From Salisapilia sapeloensis (lineage: Eukaryota; Oomycota; Peronosporomycetes; Peronosporales; Salisapiliaceae), in NCBI GenBank assembly GCA_023334545.1, contig JAADVB010000161.1, forward strand, positions 1-43,838: a stretch of 43,838 bases of DNA, given 5' to 3'. Numbering within the stretch: position 1 is the stretch's first letter; every line of letters begins with the position of its first letter. Of the stretch, positions 29,127 through 38,978 are shown one piece after another. A program made the position numbers and the translations under genes. The notes under the pieces were generated by a model. It saw only the letters and a list, made by a program, of their open reading frames with translations. It searched no databases and was not told the DNA's origin.

Positions 29127-30551
29127 TCATTCCTTGGCGGATGCATCCACCAGCGTCGGAGATATCTTTCGCTTCTTCTTCACCTGCAACGTATTCACGA
29201 CCTTGGTCTCCTTTGGTTTCGCCACTCGTTTCTTACTCTCCACCTCCTTTGTCTTTGTCGCTTTCTTCCTCCCGCCACTCTTCGGCATAGAAAACATACT
29301 CGTCATCTTCGTCTCATTCTCCTCGGCCAAGACGTTTGGAGGAATCGATGGACCGAAAAAATGTAGAGGAAACTGAATAAAAGACATGTACCCGTCGATA
29401 GATGACACCGCGAGCATCTGACCGTCCGCCGACCAGCTCACGTCCGTCAGATCGGCGTAATGCAAGTCACTAAAGGTACACACAGGATGCCGCTGCCGTG
29501 TGTCGTATACGAGCACCGCGTCGAACGTGATGACGGCAAAGATTGATCGTTTCGACATGCCAAAGTAGCTCCGGCCGTCGTTTTCGTACATCTGAGGACT
29601 GCAGCGGACGCCAATGGACGGTTTCTTCTGTCCTGGCAGGTGCAGCGTCGGCTGGCTCAAGTTGCCTCTCGCGAACGCGTACACTGTATTCACCGGCGTC
29701 GCGTGCTCCGACGACTGGAACCTTCCAGTGGGCGTGAGCAGAAAGCTCCCGTCCGGCGTCCACGTCGGTCGTCGCGCGAACGCCGGGCAAGTGTCGTCGA
29801 GGAACATGCGATGACGAGTATTTTTGCCTTCATTCGTCACCCCCATGTCCCTCGTCTTGACGGAGGACACACAAGTACACTTCTTTGCATTCTTTTTACT
29901 ACTGTCACTACTGATTGGATCGAGACCGTCGAGCGAGTAGACTCGACACGTCCGGTCGTTGCCTTCCGTCACGAGGAATTCGGACAGAGGATCCCACGCA
30001 GCTCCCTGCGCATACTGCTTATGGTCCTTGCGACGTACGACCGTCTCGCCCGTCTTGACGTCCCACACGACGCAGGAATTATCGACCGACGTCGACACGA
30101 GGTACTTGGAATCAGGCGACCACGACAAGTCAGTGATGTCGCCCTTGTGGCCGCACGCCAGGAGGATGCGAGAGACGTCCGAAAGCGCGGCGATGTGGTC
30201 CCACCGCCAGTCGTCCGGACCGTTCTCTGGCTTGCTCCACACGACGATCGACAGGTCGTCACTTGCGGACGCTAGCTTGGTGCCGTCTGGAGAGAACCGG
30301 ACGCAATTGACGCTACGATCGTGGCCTGTGAGACTGAAAATGAAGGACGGACCGCTATCCGACGTCAGCTCATCCGGCACGCGCCACAGCTTGACCTCGT
30401 TATCGGCACCTCCAGTCGCCATCACACGCGGAAACTCATTCGAGGCATACGTGTGGTGCCGATGGAGAAAGTCTACCGAAAGCAACGTTTCATTTAAACC
30501 TGTCGGGCCGTGGTGCCACCGAATCTCCGGCGTCGTCACCTTAATCTCCAT
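29127..30551 (-). CDS. CHAF1B: Chromatin assembly factor 1 subunit p60 (CAF-1B, WD40)
   Basis: CAF-1 p60 is the WD40 subunit of the histone chaperone that deposits H3-H4 on newly replicated DNA. The start is the ATG at 30551, giving MEIKVTTPEIRWH, the expected extreme N-terminus of p60 (in animals MKVITCEIAWH). The single exon encodes 474 aa with seven WD repeats. These include RVMATGGADNEVKLWRV, LTGHDRSVNCVRFSPDGTKL, GHKGDITDLSWSPDSKYLVS, the ARRPTWTPDGSFLLTPTG block typical of p60, and DLTDVSWSADGQMLAVSS with FPLHFFG near the end. The last 50 residues are Lys-rich and disordered. It shares a 412-bp divergent region with the next gene. Confidence 0.93.
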   Translation of the reverse strand: MEIKVTTPEIRWHHGPTGLNETLLSVDFLHRHHTYASNEFPRVMATGGADNEVKLWRVPDELTSDSGPSFIFSLTGHDRSVNCVRFSPDGTKLASASDDLSIVVWSKPENGPDDWRWDHIAALSDVSRILLACGHKGDITDLSWSPDSKYLVSTSVDNSCVVWDVKTGETVVRRKDHKQYAQGAAWDPLSEFLVTEGNDRTCRVYSLDGLDPISSDSSKKNAKKCTCVSSVKTRDMGVTNEGKNTRHRMFLDDTCPAFARRPTWTPDGSFLLTPTGRFQSSEHATPVNTVYAFARGNLSQPTLHLPGQKKPSIGVRCSPQMYENDGRSYFGMSKRSIFAVITFDAVLVYDTRQRHPVCTFSDLHYADLTDVSWSADGQMLAVSSIDGYMSFIQFPLHFFGPSIPPNVLAEENETKMTSMFSMPKSGGRKKATKTKEVESKKRVAKPKETKVVNTLQVKKKRKISPTLVDASAKE

Positions 30552-30963
30552 TTGCCTCCTCGTCTTTTGGCGGGAAGCGAAGGCATACTTTAACCGAGTG
30601 ACGTTTGTTCTAACAGACACGTACCTCCCCAAGATTCTCGAGAGCTACATGCCGACGAGGAGCTCATCTGAGCGACATGAGCTGCTGTTCACCCGTCCGG
30701 ATGAGAAAGATACGCCCATCATCAATACACTCGTTCCCTCTTTTCTTGTGATGACGTGTTTAGACGATCGAATTCTCTACCTATACTTTATCCAATATGT
30801 TTTCTTCATGGAAAGAAGATCGCTAGTAGACGTCTGAGCGAGTACACCTTCCTGTCTCTGCCACTCGAACATGTCATCAGGACGATATTAATACCATGTC
30901 AGTTCAAATTAAAGTAAAACGTCTCAAGATCGCTCAAGTCGAAACCACTCGAAACAAAACGAA
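30552..30963. promoter_or_regulatory. Divergent promoter region between CAF-1 p60 and the SMS-like gene
   Basis: This stretch between two opposite start codons holds no supportable gene. An open frame on the plus strand runs through most of it, but is the tail of an antisense shadow of CAF-1. AT-rich sequence with GTAAAACG/GAAACAAAACG lies just before the plus-strand start. The promoter role is inferred from position. Confidence 0.5.
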
Positions 30964-32298
30964 ATGGAGCACTGGCGAGAGTATATTACGACGCACTTCC
31001 ATGCGTTCCAGATGCGCCCGGTCTCGGGGTTCGATCCCTCCGGATTCATCATGATCCTAGGCGTAGCCATCCTATCGCTCGGTATCATCAGCGCCCTCCT
31101 ACGCTACCTCTGGTCGTCGAAAGACTACCAACAAGTGCGTGAGCGCATGGAGCAGAACATGCAGGAGCTGTCTGACTACTTGGATGAAAACCTAGAGTAC
31201 GTCAAGCTGCAGGCCCAGCGCCATAGCGGCACCCAGGGCTTTGTAGCCGAGATGCTTAGCTTTGCCTACCTCTCTCGTCTCGCTTTCTCTATCACTGTAT
31301 TCTTCATCGCTTCCTACCTGAATGCCCTCGCAGCCACTGTCTCTGGGTACTAGCGCATATCTCGCCCTGTAAACGTCCTGTATTAATCCATCCACTCGGT
31401 AGATGGAGAACCCCCAACGTCGTCATCTTAGACCTGGACAAGAAGCCGACGGACGCCAAGACCCTGCCGGATCTAGGTCACGATGCCTTTAACTACGTCA
31501 TGTCCAAGAAGTATGGCGACGCGACCGAGAATATTGAAGAGTGGTTCCATCTCCCAGACCAGTTCATCATGACTGTCGGGTCCATCACTGCCCTCCTCCT
31601 CCTCATCCATCCTCGCGTACTCCTCTCGATTTACTTTGTCCATTCCTATGCTTATTTTCTACTAGAAACTCCTCATCATCCGGAGGCTATGCGTCATCTT
31701 TGCGTTCATCAACCTCCTACGAGCCCTCTGTGTGGCAGCGACATCCATGCCGGACGCAAGCCCCATGTGCCACGCCCAGTTCGATGACCCAGAGCGTGGC
31801 AGCTACAAGCGCAAGCCAGTGTTCCCTAGAGCATTCATTCGTGCTTTTTACGTTCTCCTCTTCCCTTCTAATTACATTACGTGTGGTGACATGGTCTTCA
31901 GTGGCCACACCGTCTTCCTCATGCTCTCCTCTATGATCATGAAGACGTACTGCATCCGGGAAGAGCTCAACACGCCTTTCACACGGAAATTCCAGTACGT
32001 CACGCGGATCATTCGATACAGCGTCTACGTCATCGTCTTCTTCGCCATCTTCGCCATCATCGGTACGCGTCTGCACTATACGCTCGACGTCCTCATCGCC
32101 ATGTACGTGACGACCCAGACATGGTTCATGTACCACTGGCTGAGTAAACACCCGGCGCTCGGGTGGAAAGTCATCAATTGGCTCGAAGCGGAGGAAGTCC
32201 ACTTTATCGATCGAGACGCCTATCGCCTCGCGAGGCAGTACAGTGCACAGACGATGGACGCCCACTCGAGTGACGGTGAAACCAAGAAAAGTAATTGA
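30964..32298 (+). CDS. Sphingomyelin synthase-like PAP2 membrane phosphotransferase
   Basis: Sphingomyelin synthase-related enzymes transfer a phospho-headgroup to ceramide in Golgi or plasma membranes. Exons are 30964-31346, 31403-31616 and 31666-32298 (introns 56 and 49 nt), giving 409 aa. Six hydrophobic segments are spread along the protein (FIMILGVAILSLGIISALL, LSRLAFSITVFFIASYLNAL, FIMTVGSITALLLLI and three later ones). The catalytic triad is visible: CGDMVFSGHT supplies one His and HYTLDVLIAMYVTT the second His and Asp, the order found in SMS proteins. The headgroup (phosphocholine, phosphoethanolamine or phosphoinositol) cannot be read from sequence. Its stop lies 7 bp from the convergent GNAT gene. 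Confidence 0.88.
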
Positions 32299-32305
32299 AC
32301 ATGAT

Positions 32306-33245
32306 CTAGTTTGCTTTCTTTCTACTAGTTCCTTTCGCTCGTAAATGTGTCTGCAGTAGCGGCCAGTCGCTATTGATCGCAGCAAAGGTGCATGTGTCCC
32401 AATTACTCTTCTTCACGATCCGATGCTTGCGTTGGACACCTTCGAACGTGAGACCGAGGGAGTGTCCGGCGCGTCGAGCCCGGACGTTATGACCGTCGCA
32501 AGCGTACTCTACTCGACGATACTGCTGCGTCTCGAATAGGTATGTTAGTAGAATGAGCATCACGTCCGGAAGTATGCTTTTGGTGTTCTGGAACGCAGGA
32601 GCGAGCCAGACATGGTCCACTGCGATACGTAGATCCTGTGGCGAATGGCGACACAAGGCTAGCATCCCAATGATGCAGTCATGTGTCGCATCGATCTGTG
32701 CATATCGATCAGCTGTGTTCATTTCAAGTAGGAAGGGGAAGAGGTACAATCACAAGAAGTCGAGCTGTCGACTGGAGGTTCTTATAATGTCGCTCAAAGT
32801 CCTGATATCGACGAAAGGGACCGTGGTCTAGATACCTCCAGATCAAGTCGTCGCAATCGTACTCATTGTCACCGTACACATCTCCTCTAGACTACTTATT
32901 AATATCCGAAAGTTGATAAACTACTATCTCTATCTACCTCGGCGATCCGTTTGAAATGTCGAATAGCGTCTGCATGTCCTGTGCTTTAAGTTCTCGTAGC
33001 CAAACTATTTCGCCCTGTAATGATCCATCCAGCGGCGGTGGAAGATCTGGCAATTGAGTCGCTGCTGCTAGGAGCTCATCGTACAGCACTGGCTTCAGCT
33101 CATTTACTTCATTCGGGAGACCGATCGCTTCGCTCTTCATCCTGTCAAAGCTCCCGCCTGACTGGAGCAAAAAGAAGACAGCTAGGAGAGTGCCCATGAA
33201 GACGCATGCGCCTGCGCCGATGCCGATGATGACCACGAGCTCCAT
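32306..33245 (-). CDS. Membrane-anchored GNAT-family N-acetyltransferase
   Basis: Three exons, 33245-32938, 32886-32748 and 32695-32306, join in frame across 51- and 52-nt introns to give 278 aa. A single hydrophobic segment (VVIIGIGAGACVFMGTLLAV, to about residue 27) starts at the second residue and acts as signal anchor. The GNAT fold starts near residue 68: GEIVWLRELKAQDMQTLFDI, then LIWRYLDHGPFRRYQDFERH. Next come DHVWLAPAFQNTK (beta-4), RRVEYACDGHNVRARRAGHS and LGLTFEGVQRKH, close to the RimJ/RimL-like acetyltransferase_3 pattern with the acetyl-CoA segment. The substrate is unknown. Joining the TM exon to the GNAT exons rests on frame and homology continuity. Confidence 0.82.
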
Positions 33246-33304
33246 CGCTCGTTTTGTTATACCGGAATCACCACCAATTGTGTCCACAAGCAGACCTCGC
33301 GACT
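33246..33304. promoter_or_regulatory. 59-bp divergent promoter between GNAT and COX19 genes
   Basis: Only 59 bp separate the two opposite start codons, if both ATG choices are right. The stretch contains CACCACCAATTGTG, including a CCAAT-like core. It must contain both core promoters or lie within the 5' leader of one transcript. Confidence 0.55.
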
Positions 33305-33752
33305 ATGAACTCGGTCGGGGCTCCAGCACAGAACAAGACACCGCCGGAGAAAGGTTCCTTCCCACTCGACCATGATGGCGAGTGCAAGGACAGTATGAAA
33401 GTATGTTGAGTCGAAATCGTCGTAGTATACCTGCCACTAAGTCTAGGACGGTACTCGTAGGACTTCCTCCAATGTCTCAAGACACATCGAGGCAGTCACA
33501 TTGAGTGCAAACACAAGTCGAAAGCCTACCTCGAATGCCGAATGGAAAAGTGATGATGGGAATTAATTAGTTAGTAGATAAAAGAAATTCTCATTTTAGT
33601 AATGTAGGGGACTGATGCAAGAGGAGGAATTAGAACGACTGGGATTCCATGAAGGTGGTATGAAGAAGTACAAAAAGTCTCATGAAGGGCGAAAGGAGAA
33701 AGAGGGATACGTTGCCGGTCTTGGCGTCAAAGGACCACGTTATAAAGATTAA
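33305..33752 (+). CDS. COX19: Cytochrome c oxidase assembly protein COX19
   Basis: COX19 is a small intermembrane-space protein that delivers or redox-controls copper during complex IV assembly. Exons are 33305-33400, 33461-33549 and 33608-33752 (introns 60 and 58 nt), 109 aa. The opening PPEKGSFPLDHDGECKD matches the family. The twin CX9C motif is intact: Cys27/Cys37 and Cys48/Cys58, with CKHKSKAYLECRMEKGLM across the second junction. The last exon begins in frame with GLMQEEELERLGF, as in COX19, and adds a basic tail ending GPRYKD. No presequence is expected for this Mia40-imported protein. Confidence 0.93.
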
Positions 33753-33771
33753 TAAACGCCTTTCGTTCCCA

Positions 33772-36354
33772 TCAAAACTCTGGTCGAACACTTTTCTTTG
33801 GCCAGCGTACTTTAAATCGATGGGCATCACGTGATTCCTCTCCTGTGCTCGCTCGGGTCGTAGGAGACTGGTCCACAAGTGTCCGACGACGCTGACTCGC
33901 TGAAATGCTGCTAGCTCGAGCATCTTGTTTGGATGGAGGAACCTGACCTCCATGTGCCACCATCTCCTCAAACTGCTTCAGCACATCTTCCTGTAGTTGT
34001 ACCGTTTTCTACGACGCAGAGGTTAAACGAGCTCATGTAAGAGCTTGGTGTACCTTACTTTTAAGGGACCGATCTCCTGATTCTCACGTTGCAATCGCTG
34101 CAGCAGAGCTGATCGAGCTACATGCGCTTGCTCCAGCTCTCGGTACTTGCTCTAGGATGGAGTTAGCAAAGGTAGAGGCAGAGTGTTGAAGAAAGTGGAG
34201 TACCTCTAAATCACGACACGCTTCCAGAGCTTTCACTGCGTTATCTAGCTTATATTGCGTGGTCTTGGCTTTGTATTCTAGATCCTTGTACTGAGAGACG
34301 ACGAGCGAGAGTCGACGTTCCGAGTGCACATTCCCTTCGTCGAATCCGTCTTTGCCGTCTAGAATCAGCTGGAGCTGCTGCTTTTCTTGTTGGACGTATC
34401 GCTCATTCTCTTTCGACACGTGCGCAAGCTCTTCTTCCTTTTCCTTTAGCTCCTTCTACATGCAGGCTCTTAGTATCCACTAAAATCGGTCAAAGGGTAT
34501 GTGGTAACCTGGAGGAGGACGATTTTCTCTCCACAACTCTTGATGGCATCCAGACGCTGCTTTCCTTCTGACTCGAGCTGCAAGACAGAGCATGAGAAAG
34601 TAGATAGAAGAGCAATAAGATGAGTTTACATGCACAACGTCTTCTTGCTTGGCGCGTAACTGCACCACGAGATCATCGACATTCGCTCTGACCTTGGCGC
34701 TATCCATTTCTAGACCGTTTATCTTCGTCTTTAATACATTCTCGATGGTCTTCAGGTTGTCCCGTTCTTCCTCCAAGCTTTTCAATGAAATTAGCAAGTG
34801 ATCTCGGTCGACAATGAGCGTCTCCTTTTCCAAATCCCAATCCTTTGCCTTTGATGTCAGTGTCTTCCATTCATCTTCGAGCTTATTATTTCCTACCGCT
34901 TCTACTTGACCACTGTCCTCTCTATTCTCTTTGCTATCAACTTCGTCTGCTGGTGAGATGAACGCTTCTACCGGCGTTGATGTCTCCTCCAATGGTACAC
35001 TAGAGACGTTCGAGCTTGGAGCAACAGCAACCACACTCTCGTCTACAAGGCTAAATACAATACACGCTGGTCCACCTTGGTCGTACATACAAGTCACTGG
35101 GTCTCGATTGAGTCCTCGTCGAAAAGCATCCATCCATGCAAAGCACGTTGGTGCACGCAGTCGTCTCCGAGTTTGTGCTGTACCAAGTTCGATGCTCCGG
35201 GTCGTTCGTGTATCAAAGAACGACGTCCACGCTTGCTGTGATTTCCACCATCTCACATCCAAACTAAAGTGTCCAAGCAACTTGGACTCGACTGTCGAAT
35301 GATCACACACGTCGACGCTGATTGTTGTTTTCGTATCTGATTTCAAGTCTTGACCAGAAACAGTAGCACGGCCATGACCAGCATAGCGCAAGACACCATC
35401 CTGTAGATAAAACATGATAAGGACGAGATCCTCTAGTCTTTCGTCTTCCTTCAGCTCGAGAGTAGCTGGAAATCGCCATGCAATATGCTCTTTGCCAAGC
35501 ATAATGACGCTACTGCCTACTGGTGCAAGCACTCGTAGCCTCGCTTTTCGGTGTAAATGTCGCTGACGTTGATAGCAGCTTGGCAGCTTGTCAAAAAACT
35601 CGGACTCGAGGTCTTTGCCTTCGACCTGGAGTAGCGATACATCTTTTTCCGACATGATCGCTGCGACAGGATGCTGCCAACCAAGCTGCTGCTGAGTATC
35701 GATGGGAGCAAATCGGTCAAGTACGACTTCACATCGCTGTTGGTCCGGCAGAACCTTCTTAAACGCTCGAATGGAGCAGTACAGAGTCGGCGTATCCTTG
35801 CTGTTCTCTTGTGTTGGACATGGAAACTCTGCAGCCACTCGCACTTGACTCTTATCCATTGGCAAGTCACGTAGCGAAAGAGTTACAGAAGCACAGACAA
35901 AGTCCTCCATTTGGCTAGGTCCACGTTCAATGACATCGAGCTGTAGTCCGCACGTAAGTCCTGTCGATTCTTTCCAGTCCAAAGGGATCGCAATTGTCAG
36001 CATTTCATTCCAAACGTGCGTCGTACTGGCACTTTGAACACGAGTCGTAGCAAACGCAGAATACTTGTCATGACAAATAACGGATTGATTCTCTCCACCT
36101 TCCTTGTCAAGAAAGGAGTCATCAAGTGTCCAGACGTTGCATGAGCTCCTTAGGTCGTGCACCAGACTAGACGCAACGTATAGAGACGGAAGCTGCGTAT
36201 CTGTAAGCTTGTTGACATGTCTGCCCCAGTGCACCATCACCGTCACTACATCTCTCTCGCAGTCTCCATCCGACCGATATGGCCTACAGGGTATCCGTCG
36301 GTCTCTCTCGTCGACAGCAGACGTCAGGAGAGCATTTGTCGTATCCTCCGACAT
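33772..36354 (-). CDS. C2-domain and coiled-coil protein (CCDC33-like)
   Basis: Exons are 36354-34630, 34577-34509, 34455-34204, 34151-34059 and 34008-33772, with introns of 52, 53, 52 and 50 nt; all junctions hold frame, giving 791 aa. Residues about 30-190 look like a C2 beta-sandwich (VWNEMLTIAIPLDWK, then LTCGLQLDVIER, and VTLSLRDLP). A second beta-rich module follows around 270-370 (LVLIMFYLQDGVLRYAGHGR). Residues 500-720 are a long coiled coil (LEEERDNLKTIENVLKTKIN and onward). The tail is Ser/Thr/Arg-rich. The C2-plus-coiled-coil layout resembles CCDC33-type proteins, but this is a weak resemblance and no function is assigned. No TM segment is seen. Confidence 0.75.
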
Positions 36355-36465
36355 GCCTCCTACCCATGGATAGACTATAAATACAAGAGGCCAAGTGCAT
36401 AATATTAACTTATATTTGGTTCTGTCTCGTCGAGACGACTAGCAAAACTATGGCGGATGAGGGTT

Positions 36466-37644
36466 CTAGTAAATGGACCACTCTCGTGTCCAGTACATGG
36501 CAGGAGATCTGCCCACAGGCGTCGCTGTCGTAGTCGCCGGAAGCGACTGAGGCTCCATCCGACTCGCGTAGCTACTCGGGAGCGACATCTTGGGGATCGT
36601 ACTCGACTCGAAGGGGACACCGAGCACAGCAGGCATCGGGTCGACAGAAGAGTAGCGCATCTCGGTCATATACCTCGACAAGGTATCTTCCGACTGCTCC
36701 ACCCGATCTTCCTGCGACTCGTCCGACCAGTTCTTCCGACGCACGGTCACCCTCCGCATGAGGTACAGCATGCAGATCGTGGGGAACATGGTTGGCACGA
36801 GCGTACGCAGGACGGTGGAGACGACCAGCGGCATGACGACGCCGGCCTCGCTCAGCGTCACGCTCAGGATGCGCGTTATGTCGCCGATGAGCAGTGTGCC
36901 GATGGTCAACAAGAGCTGGTTGAGCGTCCTGTGGATGCTCTCGGCCGGCACCGGCCCTTCCACCAGCAGCAGCCGTCGTCGGAGCTGGAATCCGTGGTAC
37001 AGGACAAGCGCGTCGGCGAGGACGGTGGCGAACAGAGCGACAGACATGAGCGTCGTGCGTTCGTAGCTGAAGAGGAAGTCGTAGTGGCCGTGTTTGTCGT
37101 TGCTAAAGTTGGTGTAGGCGAGAGGGACGAAGGCTGCGAAGAGGAAGAGGAGGATGGAGACGAGGTAGGCGAAGAGCAAGTCTCTCCTCTGAGCTTGCTC
37201 CTGGCCGGTGGACACGACTTGGGACCAGAAGAGCGTGAGCATGACTTTGCACCCGGACTGGAAGATGACCGAGTAGATTTCGAGTGGCGCGAAGAAGACC
37301 CAGGACGGATGACGAGCGTACTCTGCTTCCTTGACGAACGGAGGGATCATGACGGCGACGCTGAGAAAGAGGAGCAGGTGGAAGACGCACTTTCGAAAGA
37401 CGCTCTTGGCGAGACAGTGCTTGACCATCATGTAGAGCACTGCGATGGCGAGGATGCCGAGTAAGGCTGTACTAAACCACCCGTCGACGCTGTATGTATT
37501 CACCTGTTCCTGTGTCAATGCTAACTCTTCGTTATCCCAACTCGTACGCATATTGGGCGCTGATATGGACACATTCGTCCTTTCAAGCTCCCACGTCCCG
37601 ACGTGTCCCGGCACTTGCATGCGACGCCGGACACTCGTGCGCAT
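36466..37644 (-). CDS. Seven-transmembrane protein, GPCR/THH1-TOM1-like
   Basis: The single exon encodes 392 aa from an ATG at 37644. After a 50-residue polar N-terminus with one N-glycosylation-type NVS site, seven hydrophobic segments follow. They begin with STALLGILAIAVLYMMV (about 58-74), VFHLLLFLSVAVMIPPF (87-103), WVFFAPLEIYSVIFQS (115-130) extending to SQVV, and LLFAYLVSILLFLFAAFVPL (156-175). The last three are around MSVALFATVLADALVLY, LLLTIGTLLIGDITRIL and VLRTLVPTMFPTICMLY. The last 80 residues are a Ser-rich cytosolic tail. The topology fits a GPCR-like or THH1/TOM1/TOM3 fold; I see no DRY or NPxxY motif. Family and ligand are unknown. Confidence 0.8.
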   Translation of the reverse strand: MRTSVRRRMQVPGHVGTWELERTNVSISAPNMRTSWDNEELALTQEQVNTYSVDGWFSTALLGILAIAVLYMMVKHCLAKSVFRKCVFHLLLFLSVAVMIPPFVKEAEYARHPSWVFFAPLEIYSVIFQSGCKVMLTLFWSQVVSTGQEQAQRRDLLFAYLVSILLFLFAAFVPLAYTNFSNDKHGHYDFLFSYERTTLMSVALFATVLADALVLYHGFQLRRRLLLVEGPVPAESIHRTLNQLLLTIGTLLIGDITRILSVTLSEAGVVMPLVVSTVLRTLVPTMFPTICMLYLMRRVTVRRKNWSDESQEDRVEQSEDTLSRYMTEMRYSSVDPMPAVLGVPFESSTIPKMSLPSSYASRMEPQSLPATTTATPVGRSPAMYWTREWSIY

Positions 37645-37690
37645 GCTCTCGACTGGCTTTCTCCATACTGGCGTCCATTGTCTCCTCTAA

Positions 37691-37828
37691 CATATGTCCC
37701 GTAACAAACCCTCAACTGTCTCGTTTAACAAAGCGTACGTGGTATTATTATCGATTGTCTCTTTTAACAAAGCATGCACGGTACCACTAGGTTGTCTCGT
37801 TTAACAAAGCAGTCCTTTAGGACATATG
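37691..37828. repeat. 9-bp inverted repeat flanking the tandem elements
   Basis: CATATGTCC at 37691-37699 and its exact reverse complement GGACATATG at 37820-37828 bracket the repeat array. The right arm overlaps an ATG at 37826 that is in frame with UPF3. Chance occurrence is possible for a 9-mer. Confidence 0.6.
37717..37810. repeat. Three 18-bp direct repeats spaced 39 and 37 bp
   Basis: Units at 37717-37734, 37756-37773 and 37793-37810 read TGTCTCGTTTAACAAAGC (middle copy TGTCTCTTTTAACAAAGC). The sequences between them are unrelated, so selection or recent duplication has kept only the unit. A partial copy, TGTCCCGT-AACAAACC, precedes at 37695-37710. Confidence 0.9.
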
Positions 37829-37864
37829 CGATGCAGTACGGTGGATCACACCAGACATCGGCAG

Positions 37865-38978
37865 ATGGCGTCGAACGGACGTGGCGGAGGCCGTGGGAGC
37901 TCCCATCGGGGCGGACGAGGTGCTGGAGAAGGACGTGGCGGTCGAGGCAGACGTGGCGGAGGTGGAGCTCCACCCGTGCAGCTGTATCGCAAAGTCTTGG
38001 TGCGTAACCTGCCTCCAGACGCGACGCAGGAGCTGACGCTCGCGCGACTCTCGGACGTCGTTCAGGTCTCGGAATCCCACTGTTGGCGATTCGTCCCAGG
38101 CAAGTCTTGTCATGGCAAACGGGAAGATGTACCTGCGAGACTCTACTTGGATTGTGGCAGTGACGCAGCCTTCGCGAAACGTTTGGTCACGAGTGTCCAT
38201 GGCATGCCGTTCGAAAAGGCTCGAGACACGTCGAGGAAGATCGAAGCAGTGTTTTCGCCGTATCAGAAGATGCCGCGTAATAAACCCAAGCCAGATCCAA
38301 AGGCAGGGACACTGGAGGACGATCCAGAGTACCAGCAGATGCTGGAGGAGCTCCAACAGCCCAAGGAGGTCTCATCTCGTTCCTTTTCCATTCGAATGCA
38401 CCACTTAATCCATCGTAGAAGCACCCATCAGTTGAGAGTATGCTAGATACGCCAGAGGCTGGAGCAGACGATAGGCCAGTCGCAGCTCTTGTTCAGTACC
38501 TGAACGAACGCCGGCCAAGCGGCCGTGGCAAGGTTCCGCCTCCATTCTACCTCGTCATCTAGCTCGTACTTATCAAACGTAGAAATCTGCTAGTAAACAG
38601 TCGGATAAGCCCAAGCGGCAGTACAAGAAGAAGGAGAAGACAGGCAAAGACAAGTCCAATGCGCCAAAGAAGGAGCGATCTCCATCCAGCGAAAGTGTCT
38701 CGAGCCAAGGCGTAGCGTCGAAAAAGTCCAAAGGCAAGAAGAACAGTCCGAACGACACCAAGGAACCTCTGCAGCCAGGCATGCTTCGCATCATGACCAA
38801 CAAGAGCTCGGATGCGAATGAAGCCCAAGGACCAGACGACCGACCTCCACGTGCTGGTGGGAGGGGTGACGCCACCAGAGGCCGACGTCCTCCTCGACCC
38901 AACGCTGGCGGCAGGAAGAGCGGCGGACGAGGAGACAAGAAGAAAGCGACGCCAACACCCAAGCACGCCGACGGCTGA
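37865..38978 (+). CDS. UPF3: UPF3, nonsense-mediated mRNA decay factor
   Basis: UPF3 bridges exon junction complexes and UPF2/UPF1 in nonsense-mediated decay. Exons are 37865-38368, 38419-38532 and 38583-38978 (two 50-nt introns), 337 aa. Residues 1-36 are an RGG-rich segment. The Smg4/UPF3 RNP-like domain follows: RKVLVRNLPPDATQELTLAR, then ARLYLDCGSDAAFAKRLV, KIEAVFSPYQKMPR and the signature GTLEDDPEYQQMLEEL. The C-terminal half is Lys/Arg/Gly-rich and disordered, again with RGG-type elements. An in-frame ATG at 37826 would add 13 residues; I prefer MASNGRGGG. I see no clear EJC-binding motif at the C-terminus. Confidence 0.9.

Larger units (their letters stand above)
37645..37864. promoter_or_regulatory. 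Divergent promoter with tandem 18-bp elements
   Basis: The interval separates the seven-TM gene (-) and UPF3 (+). It contains three copies of TGTCTCGTTTAACAAAGC (one base different in the middle copy) at regular spacing, plus a degenerate fourth, and these are enclosed by a 9-bp inverted repeat. A regulatory role is inferred from position and spacing. Confidence 0.6.

Noticed and set aside
29959-30837. 292-codon open frame on the plus strand opposite CAF-1 p60
   Set aside because: It is antisense to a clearly conserved gene, has no recognisable domain, and its extra length lies in the divergent promoter region.
31022-31044. GGGTTCGATCCC, resembling a tRNA B-box
   Set aside because: It lies in the coding sequence of the SMS-like gene and no A-box or cloverleaf surrounds it.
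32934-33287. Treating the TM-containing frame as a separate small gene
   Set aside because: A 51-nt intron joins it in frame to the GNAT exons, and the GNAT fold needs its C-terminal part (GEIVWLRELKAQ).
33608-33752. Treating the 3' Lys-rich segment as a separate peptide gene
   Set aside because: It starts in frame after a 58-nt intron and completes the COX19 motif ending EELERLGF.
36457-37464. 335-codon open frame on the plus strand opposite the seven-TM gene
   Set aside because: Composition is dominated by His/Arg/Glu runs, as expected from the complement of TM-coding DNA. The minus frame has clear TM segments.
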